From NCBI GenBank assembly GCA_910584815.1, contig CAJUBT010000002.1, positions 1,374 through 46,859 on the forward strand: 45,486 bases of DNA. Reading direction: 5' to 3'. Below the pieces are notes generated by a model that was given only the letters and a program-made list of their open reading frames with translations, made no database searches and was not told where the DNA came from. Numbering within the stretch: position 1 is the stretch's first letter; the number at the start of each line of letters is the position of its first letter. Position numbers and translations under genes: made by a program. The DNA comes from an uncultured Christensenella sp. (lineage in GTDB: Bacteria; Bacillota; Clostridia; Christensenellales; UBA1242). Below, piece by piece: positions 17,273-26,030 of the stretch.

Positions 17273-18226
17273 TTAACGAGATAAATTTTCTGCCATTTCA
17301 CTAAATGAATGGTCTAAAAAATTTAAATATGTTGGATTTATTGTGTAACCTATTGTATCTTGAATTTCTTGTGCAACGCCGTATGGATTTATACCTCCTA
17401 AAGTTTCGGCAAATTCCTTTTTATCTATTAAACTTGCCAAATTTTCATCTGAAGATATTCTATCTATCATTTCATCTCTATGCATTGTTCTTCTTGAAAA
17501 ATCGTTGTAATAAGAATCGAATAAACTTGCGTATTGTTCTCCATAATTTAATAAAGGCATTAAATTTCCGCTAATGCCAAAATCTATTGCAACAACATCT
17601 GTTGCTTTGTTTGGCACAAGGTGTTTAAAATAATTTACTATTTGGCTGCCAACTGGCAAGGCACTTTCTTCTGTTTCCTTAGATGATGGCTCGTCTAGAG
17701 GTCTTCTTAAAGTATAAAAGAAATTATCTCTGTGTCTATCGTAATTACAGGTTATTGCATCTAAAATTCTCATTTTAGTTTGTTGTTGCATTGCTTGTTT
17801 TGTGTAAAATTTTGTTGGCTTAACCTTTAGGTCTTCTTCTCCTGCTAAGAAAGGAATAGAAACAGATTTGGCGCCCTTTAAGCTTGTGTATAGATATTTG
17901 CTTGCTAAAACAACATCTTCTCTTTCAACATCGTTACTAACCAAAAATTCACCATCCGAAAAAGTTGCAGGTAAATACACTGCACTTTCAATGCCTGCTT
18001 TGTTATAAATTTGGCTAAGCAAAATTTCGGCATCGTAAAAACTTTCGTTAACTTTATGGGCTTTAATTGCCGATTTTAAATAATAAGACTTTCCGTTTAT
18101 AGTTCCTCTTCTAACCTTGCCATTTTTAAGTTTTAAATTAATGTCAACACCAAGTTGTGTGGCATCTAAAAAACCTTTTTGGCTTTTTAGAGATTGATAA
18201 TATTGCAATAAACCATTATCATACAT
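17273..18226 (-). CDS. DRHxxN kinase-like protein, paralogue B of five
   Basis: 317 residues. The N-terminus is MYDNGLLQYYQS. The candidate ATP Lys51 is in GKSYYLKSA, Glu67 in DAEILLSQIY, the DRHRDN catalytic-type loop at 163-168 and Asp215 in VVAIDFGISG. The DFG-like triplet after the conserved Ile is the closest of the five to the classic kinase DFG. An insert of about 35 residues between the DRH loop and the Asp, rich in Ser and Glu (SSKETEESAL), varies between paralogues and looks like a flexible loop. The C-terminal helix-rich segment ends FLDHSFSEMAENL. No partner domain is fused. Confidence 0.7.
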   Translation of the reverse strand: MYDNGLLQYYQSLKSQKGFLDATQLGVDINLKLKNGKVRRGTINGKSYYLKSAIKAHKVNESFYDAEILLSQIYNKAGIESAVYLPATFSDGEFLVSNDVEREDVVLASKYLYTSLKGAKSVSIPFLAGEEDLKVKPTKFYTKQAMQQQTKMRILDAITCNYDRHRDNFFYTLRRPLDEPSSKETEESALPVGSQIVNYFKHLVPNKATDVVAIDFGISGNLMPLLNYGEQYASLFDSYYNDFSRRTMHRDEMIDRISSDENLASLIDKKEFAETLGGINPYGVAQEIQDTIGYTINPTYLNFLDHSFSEMAENLSR

Positions 18227-18372
18227 ATTAATTTAATCCTTTTAACTGCAATAAGCAGGATTTTATGTTTTTTATTTAAAAATATAAATTCATAAATTAT
18301 AATATTTAATAAGCAGTAAAATTAACAATTTGTTTTTTAAGTTAAACTAAATAAATATAAAATTCTAATTTT

Positions 18373-19323
18373 CTATTGTGTTAACAATTCTGCCATTTCA
18401 TCGTAAGACCTTGATAATTCATCAACAACTTTTGGATCTACTTGATAACCGATTGTTTGTTTAATATCTTCTGCCACACCTTTTGGGTTTAAATTTCCCA
18501 TAGTTTCCGCTAGTTCAGATTTATCTATCATTTCTGCTAAACTTTCATTTGTTCTAATTTGATTTAGCATTTCATCTCTTGATACAGCATAAAAATCAAA
18601 ATCGTTTTCGTAAATATTTAAATAATCGGCATACTCATCGCCTTCAGCTATCTTTGCTAAAACTTCTCCACTACTTTCAAAATCTATTGCAACCACTCCA
18701 TTTGCCTTATTTGGAAGAAGGTTTCTAAAAAAGGTCATAACTTGTGCACTTGTTTTATCTTCTTCTAACGAATTTGTTGTTGATGGCACATACATAGAGT
18801 GTTGTAAATTATAGAAAAAGTTTTGATAATGTCTATCATAATTATAACTTGCAGTATCAAGCACTCTCATTCTAGTTTGTTCTTCCATAGCATTTTTTGT
18901 TAAAACTCTGCTTGGATTTAGTTTCAAACTTTTTGGTGGTAGTAAAAAAGGTAATCCATAAATTTCGGCTTCTGTAAGATAAGGATATAAATAACTGCCT
19001 GCTAACATATTTTTATCGGTAGAAACGTCATCGGTTATTAAAAAATTCCCATAACTATTATAAGCTGGGAAATATAAAGCACTTTCAATACCTGCTTTAC
19101 AATAAAGCTGACTTAACAATATTTCGGCATCACTACTAGCTTTACTATAATCTGCTAACCTATCTACTGCCTTTAAAATGTATGGACTTCCATCTATTCT
19201 TACTCTTTCAATTTTTCTTGTATCTGTTGACACACATTGATGCAAATCAAGAGAAGTTGCATCTAAATATCCATTTTGTACATTCTTGCTATTATAAAAT
19301 TTTATTAATCCGTTATCGTACAT
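18373..19323 (-). CDS. DRHxxN kinase-like protein, paralogue C of five
   Basis: 316 residues. MYDNGLIKFYNS opens the protein. Lys51 (GSPYILKAV), Glu67 (DAEILLSQLY), DRHYQN at 163-168 and Asp214 (VVAIDFESSG) are all kept. The motif before the catalytic loop, EEQTRMRVLDTASYNY, is shared with minor changes by every copy and would form the helix leading into the loop. It is 53 bp downstream of paralogue D and likely in the same transcript. The conserved C-terminal segment (LAEMIDKSELAETMGNLNP) suggests a common regulatory or dimerisation part. Confidence 0.7.
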   Translation of the reverse strand: MYDNGLIKFYNSKNVQNGYLDATSLDLHQCVSTDTRKIERVRIDGSPYILKAVDRLADYSKASSDAEILLSQLYCKAGIESALYFPAYNSYGNFLITDDVSTDKNMLAGSYLYPYLTEAEIYGLPFLLPPKSLKLNPSRVLTKNAMEEQTRMRVLDTASYNYDRHYQNFFYNLQHSMYVPSTTNSLEEDKTSAQVMTFFRNLLPNKANGVVAIDFESSGEVLAKIAEGDEYADYLNIYENDFDFYAVSRDEMLNQIRTNESLAEMIDKSELAETMGNLNPKGVAEDIKQTIGYQVDPKVVDELSRSYDEMAELLTQ

Positions 19324-19375
19324 TTTTTATCCTTTTGTTTTACATTAATTAATTTTTTTAAAATATTTAAAAAAA

Positions 19376-20305
19376 CTACTTCATTAAGCACTCTGCCATT
19401 TCATCGTAAGCCTTTGAAAGTGTGTCAACAAACTTAACATCAACTTCATAGCCTGTTGTTTGTTTTATGTCTTCTGCTACAGAAGCAGGGTTTAATGAAC
19501 CAATATCCTCTGCAAGTTGTGGCTTATCAATAAGAGTTGCAAGGGCTTCGTTACTTTTAATTTCCTCTAACATTTCTGTTCTAGACATAACTCCTCGCTG
19601 GAAATCGTTCATATAATTATTTATTAAACTAGATTCATCCCCATTTAACATTGCTTCTACATTTCTACCACTAGATTCAAAATCTATTGCAACAACATCT
19701 TCCGCTTTGTTAGGATTAAGCGACCTAAAATAACTGGAAATTCTTCCTAAAACGGAATAATCTTCAATAGGTTCTTTTTCGGGTAAAGCTCTTTGCAAAG
19801 TATAGAAGAAGTTTGCAAGGTGTCTATCGGTGTTAAAACTTGCAGTGTCTGAAATTCTCATTTTAGTTTGTTGAGCCATTGCGTGCTTAGTGTATAATCT
19901 TGATGAGTTTTGCAAAGCCCCATTTGACAAAAAAGGCATTACTCTTGGTTTGTTTGAAGAGAATTGTTTTGAAATATAATTTGTTGCAAGCACAACATTT
20001 GGTTTTTCAACATCATCGCATAACAAAAAGGTTCTACCTTGATTTTGGGCTGGAACATAAATTGAACTTGGAATACCCAATTTTGTGTAAATTTGGCTAA
20101 GTAAAATTTCTGCATCTGCATTAGCTTTTAAAATTCCATCTGGTGTGTGAACCTTAGAATAATAAGACTTACCATCTATTGTGCATTGCATTGTTTTAAG
20201 GTTAATGGAATTTAAACTTTTTAAAATTCCAACTTTTTCGGTATCTATAAAGCCATCTTTAAAAGCATTGGTTCTGTAATATTCTAATAAACCATTGTCG
20301 TACAT
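19376..20305 (-). CDS. DRHxxN kinase-like protein, paralogue D of five
   Basis: 309 residues. MYDNGLLEYYRT at the start; Lys51 (GKSYYSKVH), Glu66 (DAEILLSQIY), DRHLAN at 160-165 and Asp208 (VVAIDFESSG) make up the kinase-like core. It shares with B and C the hydrophobic hinge-like stretch FLLCDDVEKPNVVLATNY. 54 bp separate it from paralogue E upstream. Its stop codon is TAG. It is soluble, without coiled coil or membrane segment. Confidence 0.7.
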   Translation of the reverse strand: MYDNGLLEYYRTNAFKDGFIDTEKVGILKSLNSINLKTMQCTIDGKSYYSKVHTPDGILKANADAEILLSQIYTKLGIPSSIYVPAQNQGRTFLLCDDVEKPNVVLATNYISKQFSSNKPRVMPFLSNGALQNSSRLYTKHAMAQQTKMRISDTASFNTDRHLANFFYTLQRALPEKEPIEDYSVLGRISSYFRSLNPNKAEDVVAIDFESSGRNVEAMLNGDESSLINNYMNDFQRGVMSRTEMLEEIKSNEALATLIDKPQLAEDIGSLNPASVAEDIKQTTGYEVDVKFVDTLSKAYDEMAECLMK

Positions 20306-20358
20306 AAATTTAACCTTTTTAAGTTTAAAATTTGTTTTAATAATATTTCTTTTATATT

Positions 20359-21198
20359 TTATTGAACTAATGTTTCTGCCATTGCATCAAAACTTCTTGC
20401 TAAGAATTGTGGAAGAGTTGGGTCTATTTTATAACCAATAGTTTCATCTATATCTTTTGCTACTGCAACTGGGTCTACACTGCCAATTTCCTCTGCAATG
20501 GCTTGTTTATCTACTAAAGATGCAAAGCTTTCATCTTCTCTGAACAAACCAATTAATTCATCTCTTGGCATTTGGAATGGAATAAAATCGTTATAAAAAG
20601 CATCTCCTGCTTTACCTTCTGGGTTTACATCACAACTGCCAAGTTCGAAATCTATTTCAACAACGCCATCTGCCCTATCGCCATTTAAGGTGTAAAAGAA
20701 ATTTTCATAGTGGCGGTCGTTATTAAAACTGGCGGTGTCGAATACCCTCATTTTACTTTGTTGTAATAGGGCTCTTTCTGTAAAATATTTTTCTACAAGG
20801 TTTTCGCTATGTCTTTCGTTTAAAAAATCTAGCGGAAACTTAGATTGAAAACTAGGAACTTGGGAAATATAGTTATATGCCAAAACAATGTTTGATGCAT
20901 TTGACACATCATTAGAAAGTAAGAATCTCCTTCCATCCATTTGGGCTGGCAAATAAACTGCACTTTGCAAACCAACACGATTATATATTTGGCTTAACAA
21001 CACCTGCCCATCTGTAATTTTTTTATCTGCACCCCTAGAGGCATTTACTCTTTTATAAAATCTACCATCAGCACTAACACAAGTTGTTACTACGGGAGTA
21101 ATTTTCTGTTCTTCTACAAGTTCAAGGTCTTTTGCATCTAAAACACCATCTTGATATTCTTTTTGTTTATAATACTTTAACAAACCATTATCAAACAT
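20359..21198 (-). CDS. DRHxxN kinase-like protein, paralogue E of five (short form)
   Basis: 279 residues, the shortest copy and first in transcription order. It begins MFDNGLLKYYKQ, with Phe instead of Tyr. The catalytic-type DRHYEN (161-166) and Asp183 (VVEIDFELG) are present, but the insert between them is missing, so the two motifs are only about 17 residues apart. The Glu of the ILLSQIY helix is replaced by Gln65 (DGQVLLSQIY), and the position equivalent to the ATP-binding Lys is KR (RFYKRV, residue 49). This is either a minimal active form or a partly altered kinase. Its closest relative by the N-terminus is A (KYYKQK). Confidence 0.68.
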   Translation of the reverse strand: MFDNGLLKYYKQKEYQDGVLDAKDLELVEEQKITPVVTTCVSADGRFYKRVNASRGADKKITDGQVLLSQIYNRVGLQSAVYLPAQMDGRRFLLSNDVSNASNIVLAYNYISQVPSFQSKFPLDFLNERHSENLVEKYFTERALLQQSKMRVFDTASFNNDRHYENFFYTLNGDRADGVVEIDFELGSCDVNPEGKAGDAFYNDFIPFQMPRDELIGLFREDESFASLVDKQAIAEEIGSVDPVAVAKDIDETIGYKIDPTLPQFLARSFDAMAETLVQ

Positions 21199-21645
21199 AA
21201 ACTTTCCCCTTTTATTTTTTCTTTAGTTAATGCCATCACAAATTTATTTTTGTACCTTAATTTTACTAAATTAATATATATAATACAATAATAAATAATT
21301 TATTTGTTAGGTTTGCACAAATTTATAGTTTCCATTATTTTTATGCAAAATAAATATAATTTTCCACAATTATTTTTAAAAAATCTTAAATTCTTATTAA
21401 AGTTTTTTAAAAGAAAAATAATAATTTTTTTTAGTTTATTAAAGCAATTTAATTTAAAAATTTTTACTACTTTCCTATTTTTAAAATAAATTTCAAAGTA
21501 AAAAAAAGATTAAATTTAAACAAAAAAATAACTATAACTTTAAACTTTAAATAAAAAAATAAAAGGGATTTTTCCCTTTTATTTAAACAAAAATTTTTTA
21601 AACTGCGATATATTTAGCAAAATATGTTATAAGGCAATTTATGTT
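21199..21645. other. Intergenic region upstream of the kinase array
   Basis: 447 bp of AT-rich sequence between hemW and paralogue E. It carries a terminator for hemW at 21557-21584 and must contain the promoter of paralogue E, but I could not pick -35/-10 boxes with confidence. Confidence 0.5.
21557..21584 (-). terminator. Terminator after hemW
   Basis: Self-complementary AAAAGGGA/TCCCTTTT with a short T loop, A-tracts on one side and T on the other, about 62 bp past the hemW stop. Confidence 0.75.
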
Positions 21646-22782
21646 TTATACTAACTTTGTTATTATGCTGTTTAAAACATAAAAAGCGTTATCGTTTACT
21701 CTTAAGAAACCCCTTTTTACAGAAATAAAATTATGTATTGTTAAAAATTCGATTTCTTTCTTCTTGTCTGTCATTAAATGGCAGTTAAATTTAGCATCAA
21801 ATTCTTTTATATCTAAGCCTTCTTTGGTTCTAAGTGCAAGCATAAGAGTTTCATCTTTACGCATTGCAAGGCTTACCTTTTCTTTGCTTATAACAGGAAT
21901 ATTATCTTTAGAAATTTCTTTTAAATACTCATCTAAATTTTCTGTGTTAGCAAGCCGTGTGTTAGATATAAACGAATGACCTGCAAGCCCAAAGGCTAAA
22001 TATTCGCCCATATTCCAATAGTTTAGGTTATGAACACTTTCATAATCTGGCAAAGAGAAATTTGAAACTTCATACCTAGAGTAACCTTTTTTTGTTAAAA
22101 ATTTAAATACATAGTTATACATTTCAACAGAATCATCTTCCGATGGTAAAGAAACTTTTTTATTTAACACCATTTTATATAGTGGAGTTGAAGGTTCTAA
22201 AATTAATGAATAAGGAGAAATATGTTGAATACCTTTTTTAACTAAATATTTTGCCATTTTTTTAACATCACTCATTTTTTGAGTTGGAAGTGCTAGCATC
22301 ATATCAACATTAATATTTTCAAAACCAATTTTTTTGGCAAGTTTCACCGCATTTTTTGTGTCTTCAACAGAATGTTTTCTGCCAAGCAAATTTAAAATTT
22401 TTGGATTCATAGTTTGCCCGCCGATACTAATTCTGTTTATTCCAACTAGTTTATATTCTAGCAGTTTTTTTTCTGTAATAGTTTCTGGGTTTAATTCAAT
22501 GCTGATTTCTGCACTTGGTAAAAGCCTAAAATTATTTTTAAGTTCCCCCATAATTTTTGCAACTTGCCCTTCCTTTAAACTAGATGGACTGCCGCCACCA
22601 ATATAAACGGAGGTTATATCGTAGTATTTTCCATATTCTTTTCCACGAAAATTAATTTCCTTACATAATGCTTTAATATAATCATCTTTTCTATCGTTAG
22701 CATTGCAAAAAGACACAAAATTACAATAACTACATTTATGAGTGCAAAATGGAATGTGAATATAAATTGATAATTTTTTCAT
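21646..22782 (-). CDS. hemW: Radical SAM heme chaperone HemW-like protein
   Basis: 378 residues. The 4Fe-4S radical-SAM motif is CTHKCSYC (Cys13, Cys17, Cys20) after IYIHIPF. GGGSPS and ELNPE follow, and the C-terminal HemW domain contains NLNYWNMGEYLAFGLAGHSF. HemW binds heme and inserts it into respiratory proteins; it was long annotated as oxygen-independent coproporphyrinogen oxidase, but true HemN has a different Cys motif and extra N-terminal residues. It follows lepA by 4 bp, the standard lepA-hemW operon. Confidence 0.92.
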   Translation of the reverse strand: MKKLSIYIHIPFCTHKCSYCNFVSFCNANDRKDDYIKALCKEINFRGKEYGKYYDITSVYIGGGSPSSLKEGQVAKIMGELKNNFRLLPSAEISIELNPETITEKKLLEYKLVGINRISIGGQTMNPKILNLLGRKHSVEDTKNAVKLAKKIGFENINVDMMLALPTQKMSDVKKMAKYLVKKGIQHISPYSLILEPSTPLYKMVLNKKVSLPSEDDSVEMYNYVFKFLTKKGYSRYEVSNFSLPDYESVHNLNYWNMGEYLAFGLAGHSFISNTRLANTENLDEYLKEISKDNIPVISKEKVSLAMRKDETLMLALRTKEGLDIKEFDAKFNCHLMTDKKKEIEFLTIHNFISVKRGFLRVNDNAFYVLNSIITKLV

Positions 22783-22786
22783 TTGC

Positions 22787-24583
22787 TTAATCTAATTTAA
22801 GAATGGACATAAAAGCTTCGCTTGGAATTTCAACAGAGCCTACTTGCCTCATTCTTTTTTTACCCTCCTTTTGTTTTTCTAACAATTTGCGTTTACGAGA
22901 AATATCGCCCCCATAACATTTTGCAAGAACATCTTTACGCATTGCTTTAACGGTTTCTCTTGCAATAACCTTTGCCCCAATACAAGCTTGAATTGGCAAT
23001 TCAAAAAGTTGACGAGGAATAACTTCTTTTAATTTTTCAGCAAGTTTTTTACCGCGAGAATAAGCTTGCGATTTATGAACAATAACACTTAAAGCATCGC
23101 ACTTTTCATTATTAAGTAAAATGTCTAGTTTAACAAGGTCGCTTTTATCGTATTTATTTATTTCATAATCTAAACTTGCATAACCCTTAGAACGAGATTT
23201 TAAGCCATCAAAAAAATCGTAAACAATTTCGTTTAAAGGAATTTCATATTTTAGTAACACCCTATTGCTATCTAAATATTGCATATCTAAATAAAGCCCG
23301 CGTTTATTTTGGCATAATTCCATAATATTACCAACATAAGTTGGAGGAGTGTAAATAGAAACACTTGCAATAGGCTCTTGAATTTCGGTTATTTCTGTAA
23401 CTGGTGGCAAGGCTGAAGGGTTTGAAATTTCTAACATTTCGTCTGAACTTTTATAAACTTTATAACTAACACTTGGAGCGGTTGTAATTATGTCTAAGTT
23501 AAATTCTCTTTCCAAGCGTTCAGTTATAATTTCTAAATGCAAAAGCCCTAAAAAGCCACAACGGAAACCAAAGCCAAGTGCTGTTGAAACCTCTGGAGTA
23601 TATTGAATGGAATCATCGTTAAGTTTAAGTTTTTCAAGTGCATCTTTTAAGTCGTTATATTTTGCACCATCAATTAAAAATATTCCACAGTAAACCATTG
23701 GTTTAACATCTTTATAGCCAGAAAGGGCTTCTTTAGTTGGGTTATCTTGTAGGGTTATGGTGTCTCCCACTTTTGTTTCTGCCACATTTTTTATGCTTGC
23801 ACAAAGGTAACCAACATCTCCTGCTTGCAAAACATCTACAGCCTTAGGGCTTGGGCAAAACACACCAACTTCAGTTACTTCATAACTTAAATTTGTTCTC
23901 ATCATTTTTATTTTGGTGCCAATTTTAACGCTACCTTCAAACACTCTTATTAAACTAACTGCACCTTTAAAATTATCATAATAACTATCAAAAATTAGAG
24001 CTTTTAAAGGTTCTTGTTCTTTTCCGTTTGGGGCTGGTATTTTTGTTACAATTGCCTCTAAAACTTTATCTATATTAATCCCCTCTTTTGCTGATATTAG
24101 TGGAGCATCGGAACAATCTATTCCAATAACATCTTCTATTTCTTTTTTAACTTCTTCTACCCTAGCACTTGGAAGGTCAATTTTGTTTATAACTGGAATT
24201 ATTGTTAAATCGTTTTCTAAGGCAAGGTAAACATTTGCAAGAGTTTGAGCTTGAACACCTTGCGTTGCATCTACAACCAAAATAGCCCCTTCACACGCTT
24301 TTAAAGACCTAGATACTTCGTATGTAAAATCTACATGCCCTGGTGTGTCTATTAAATTTAAGATATATTCTTCATCCTGATAAGAATAGAACATTCTAGT
24401 TGGAGTTAATTTTATTGTTATGCCGCGTTCCCTTTCAATGTCCATACTATCTAAAACCTGTTCGGTTAAATCTCTTTTAGAAAGAGTTCCAGTTTTTTCT
24501 ATTAGCCTATCTGCAAGTGTGCTTTTCCCGTGGTCGATATGTGCAATTATACAAAAATTTCTAATGTTATTTTGTCTGTTCAT
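22787..24583 (-). CDS. lepA: Elongation factor 4 (LepA)
   Basis: 598 residues, the normal length. The translational GTPase motifs are AHIDHGKSTLADRL, DTPGH and NKIDLP. The EF4-specific C-terminal domain contains the basic stretch GGDISRKRKLLEKQKEGKKR. LepA back-translocates or remodels stalled ribosomes and helps 30S biogenesis. In Bacillota lepA-hemW usually runs straight into hrcA; here five kinase-like genes and an amidohydrolase lie between. Confidence 0.97.
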   Translation of the reverse strand: MNRQNNIRNFCIIAHIDHGKSTLADRLIEKTGTLSKRDLTEQVLDSMDIERERGITIKLTPTRMFYSYQDEEYILNLIDTPGHVDFTYEVSRSLKACEGAILVVDATQGVQAQTLANVYLALENDLTIIPVINKIDLPSARVEEVKKEIEDVIGIDCSDAPLISAKEGINIDKVLEAIVTKIPAPNGKEQEPLKALIFDSYYDNFKGAVSLIRVFEGSVKIGTKIKMMRTNLSYEVTEVGVFCPSPKAVDVLQAGDVGYLCASIKNVAETKVGDTITLQDNPTKEALSGYKDVKPMVYCGIFLIDGAKYNDLKDALEKLKLNDDSIQYTPEVSTALGFGFRCGFLGLLHLEIITERLEREFNLDIITTAPSVSYKVYKSSDEMLEISNPSALPPVTEITEIQEPIASVSIYTPPTYVGNIMELCQNKRGLYLDMQYLDSNRVLLKYEIPLNEIVYDFFDGLKSRSKGYASLDYEINKYDKSDLVKLDILLNNEKCDALSVIVHKSQAYSRGKKLAEKLKEVIPRQLFELPIQACIGAKVIARETVKAMRKDVLAKCYGGDISRKRKLLEKQKEGKKRMRQVGSVEIPSEAFMSILKLD

Positions 24584-24801
24584 TATTTTTATTTCTTTCC
24601 TGTTTATTGTTTAAATTTTAATTTCTCTACTTTATTTACTAATTAATTAAACATTTTATAAAGTTTGAAAAAATTTTATTTTTAAAATAAATTAAATTTA
24701 AATTACATTTAATTTAATAATTAATTATAAAGTATTTATATAAGATTTAGCAAGTGTATTTAACATTTTATAATAAAAGCAAAATAAATTTAAATTTCAT
24801 T

Positions 24802-24829
24802 TTGTAAAAAAAAATATTTTTGTTATAAT
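24802..24829 (+). promoter_or_regulatory. Promoter of the glycerophosphodiesterase gene
   Basis: TTGTAA (24802-24807), a 16-bp spacer, and TATAAT (24824-24829) preceded by TGT, an extended -10. It predicts a start near 24836 and an untranslated leader of about 180 bases. The rest of the 434-bp gap 24584-25017 is A/T rich. Confidence 0.6.
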
Positions 24830-24895
24830 GGCTTATATTTCTAACTTTAAGCAGTTGTTAAATAAATTTATTTTAATTAACAACACAAAAAAATA

Positions 24896-24979
24896 AAATA
24901 GAAGGTTATTTTTGTTTAATATTTAAAAGTTTAATTTTCAAAAATTATAGTTTTTTTTAAAAATACCTTCTCTATTTTT
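24896..24979 (+). promoter_or_regulatory. Terminator-like hairpin in the leader of the 25018 gene
   Basis: AAATAGAAGGT...ATTTTT (from 24896) pairs with AAAAATACCTTCTCTATTT (24958-24976) with a two-base bulge, followed by a T tract, about 40 bp before the start codon. Upstream another stem, GTTGTTAA/TTAACAAC (24855-24883), is possible. The arrangement looks like an attenuator, but no known riboswitch core was recognised. Confidence 0.4.
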
Positions 24980-25017
24980 TTAAAATTACAATTTCAAATA
25001 AAAAAAGGTTTTGCAAA

Positions 25018-25755
25018 ATGGATTTATTTAATAGTTGGCTTGTACATAATTATGTTGCACACAGAGGTTTGCACGATGATAAAAACCCAGAAAATAGTTT
25101 GGGGGCATTTAAAAAGGCTGTTGAAAAGGGTTATACAATTGAATTTGATTTACACCCTCTTGCAGATGGAACCCCTGTAGTTTTTCACGATGATACTTTA
25201 AAAAGAATGACAAACGAAGATGGTTATATTAAAAATATTAAAGATGTTAAAGCCCTTAAAAAATTAAAACTTAATGGTGGCGATGAAACTATTCCCACTT
25301 TAGAGGAGGCATTAAACCTTATAGCAGGCAAAACTCCTATTATAATTGAGTTTAAGGATTTTAATAGTTCACCAGACACGACTTTTTTAAAAAGAGTTTA
25401 TGAAATGTTAAAAACTTATAACGGAGATTATGCTATTATGAGTTTTAATCCATTTATTTTAAAATGGTTTAAACAAAATGCACCAGAAGTTATTAGAGGG
25501 CAACTTGCAAGTTTCTTTAACGACTTAGATATGGGAAGAATAAAAAAATTTGCACTTAAGAGAATGTTACTTAATAAACATATTTCCGAACCTCAATTTA
25601 TTGCTTATAAGTGGGATGAAGTTCCAAATCGATTTGTTAAAAAATTTAAAAACTTACCCCTTCTTGTTTGGGCTGTGCCTAGCCAACAAGCTTATATGAA
25701 AGTTGTTTCCCACTGCGATAACATTATTTTTGAAAATTTTGAACCAAGAATTTAA
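25018..25755 (+). CDS. Glycerophosphodiester phosphodiesterase
   Basis: 245 residues with the GDPD TIM-barrel signature near the N-terminus: His15-Arg16 (AHRG), Glu25 (NPENS), Glu42 and Asp44 (IEFDLH) and His57 (VVFHDDTL). These are the metal-binding and acid/base residues. Later IIEFKDF completes the active site. No signal peptide, so it probably acts in the cytoplasm, releasing glycerol-3-phosphate from phospholipid head-group diesters. It is a single gene with its own promoter and a structured leader. Confidence 0.93.
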   Translation: MDLFNSWLVHNYVAHRGLHDDKNPENSLGAFKKAVEKGYTIEFDLHPLADGTPVVFHDDTLKRMTNEDGYIKNIKDVKALKKLKLNGGDETIPTLEEALNLIAGKTPIIIEFKDFNSSPDTTFLKRVYEMLKTYNGDYAIMSFNPFILKWFKQNAPEVIRGQLASFFNDLDMGRIKKFALKRMLLNKHISEPQFIAYKWDEVPNRFVKKFKNLPLLVWAVPSQQAYMKVVSHCDNIIFENFEPRI

Positions 25756-25914
25756 CTTATAAAAACCCATAAATTTATTATAAAAAAATAAGCAAAGGCA
25801 AATAAAAAATTTAACATAAATTTACATTTCTATATGGCTTTATAATAAAAAATTTTAATTAATATATTCCTAAAAAATAACATTTTTTATATTTTTAACA
25901 AAAATTTTTTTAAT

Positions 25915-25949
25915 AAAAAATAACGCATAGTATTGTGCGTTATTTTTTT
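25915..25949. terminator. Bidirectional terminator between GDPD gene and rubrerythrin
   Basis: AATAACGCA/TGCGTTATT stem with A-tract left and T7 right, between converging genes. Confidence 0.85.
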
Positions 25950-26030
25950 GTTTTGGCACAAAATTTTAATTTTTAATGGCTAATTTCATTTCTTATTAAA
26001 ATTTTGTTAATTTTATAAATATTTAAAAAA

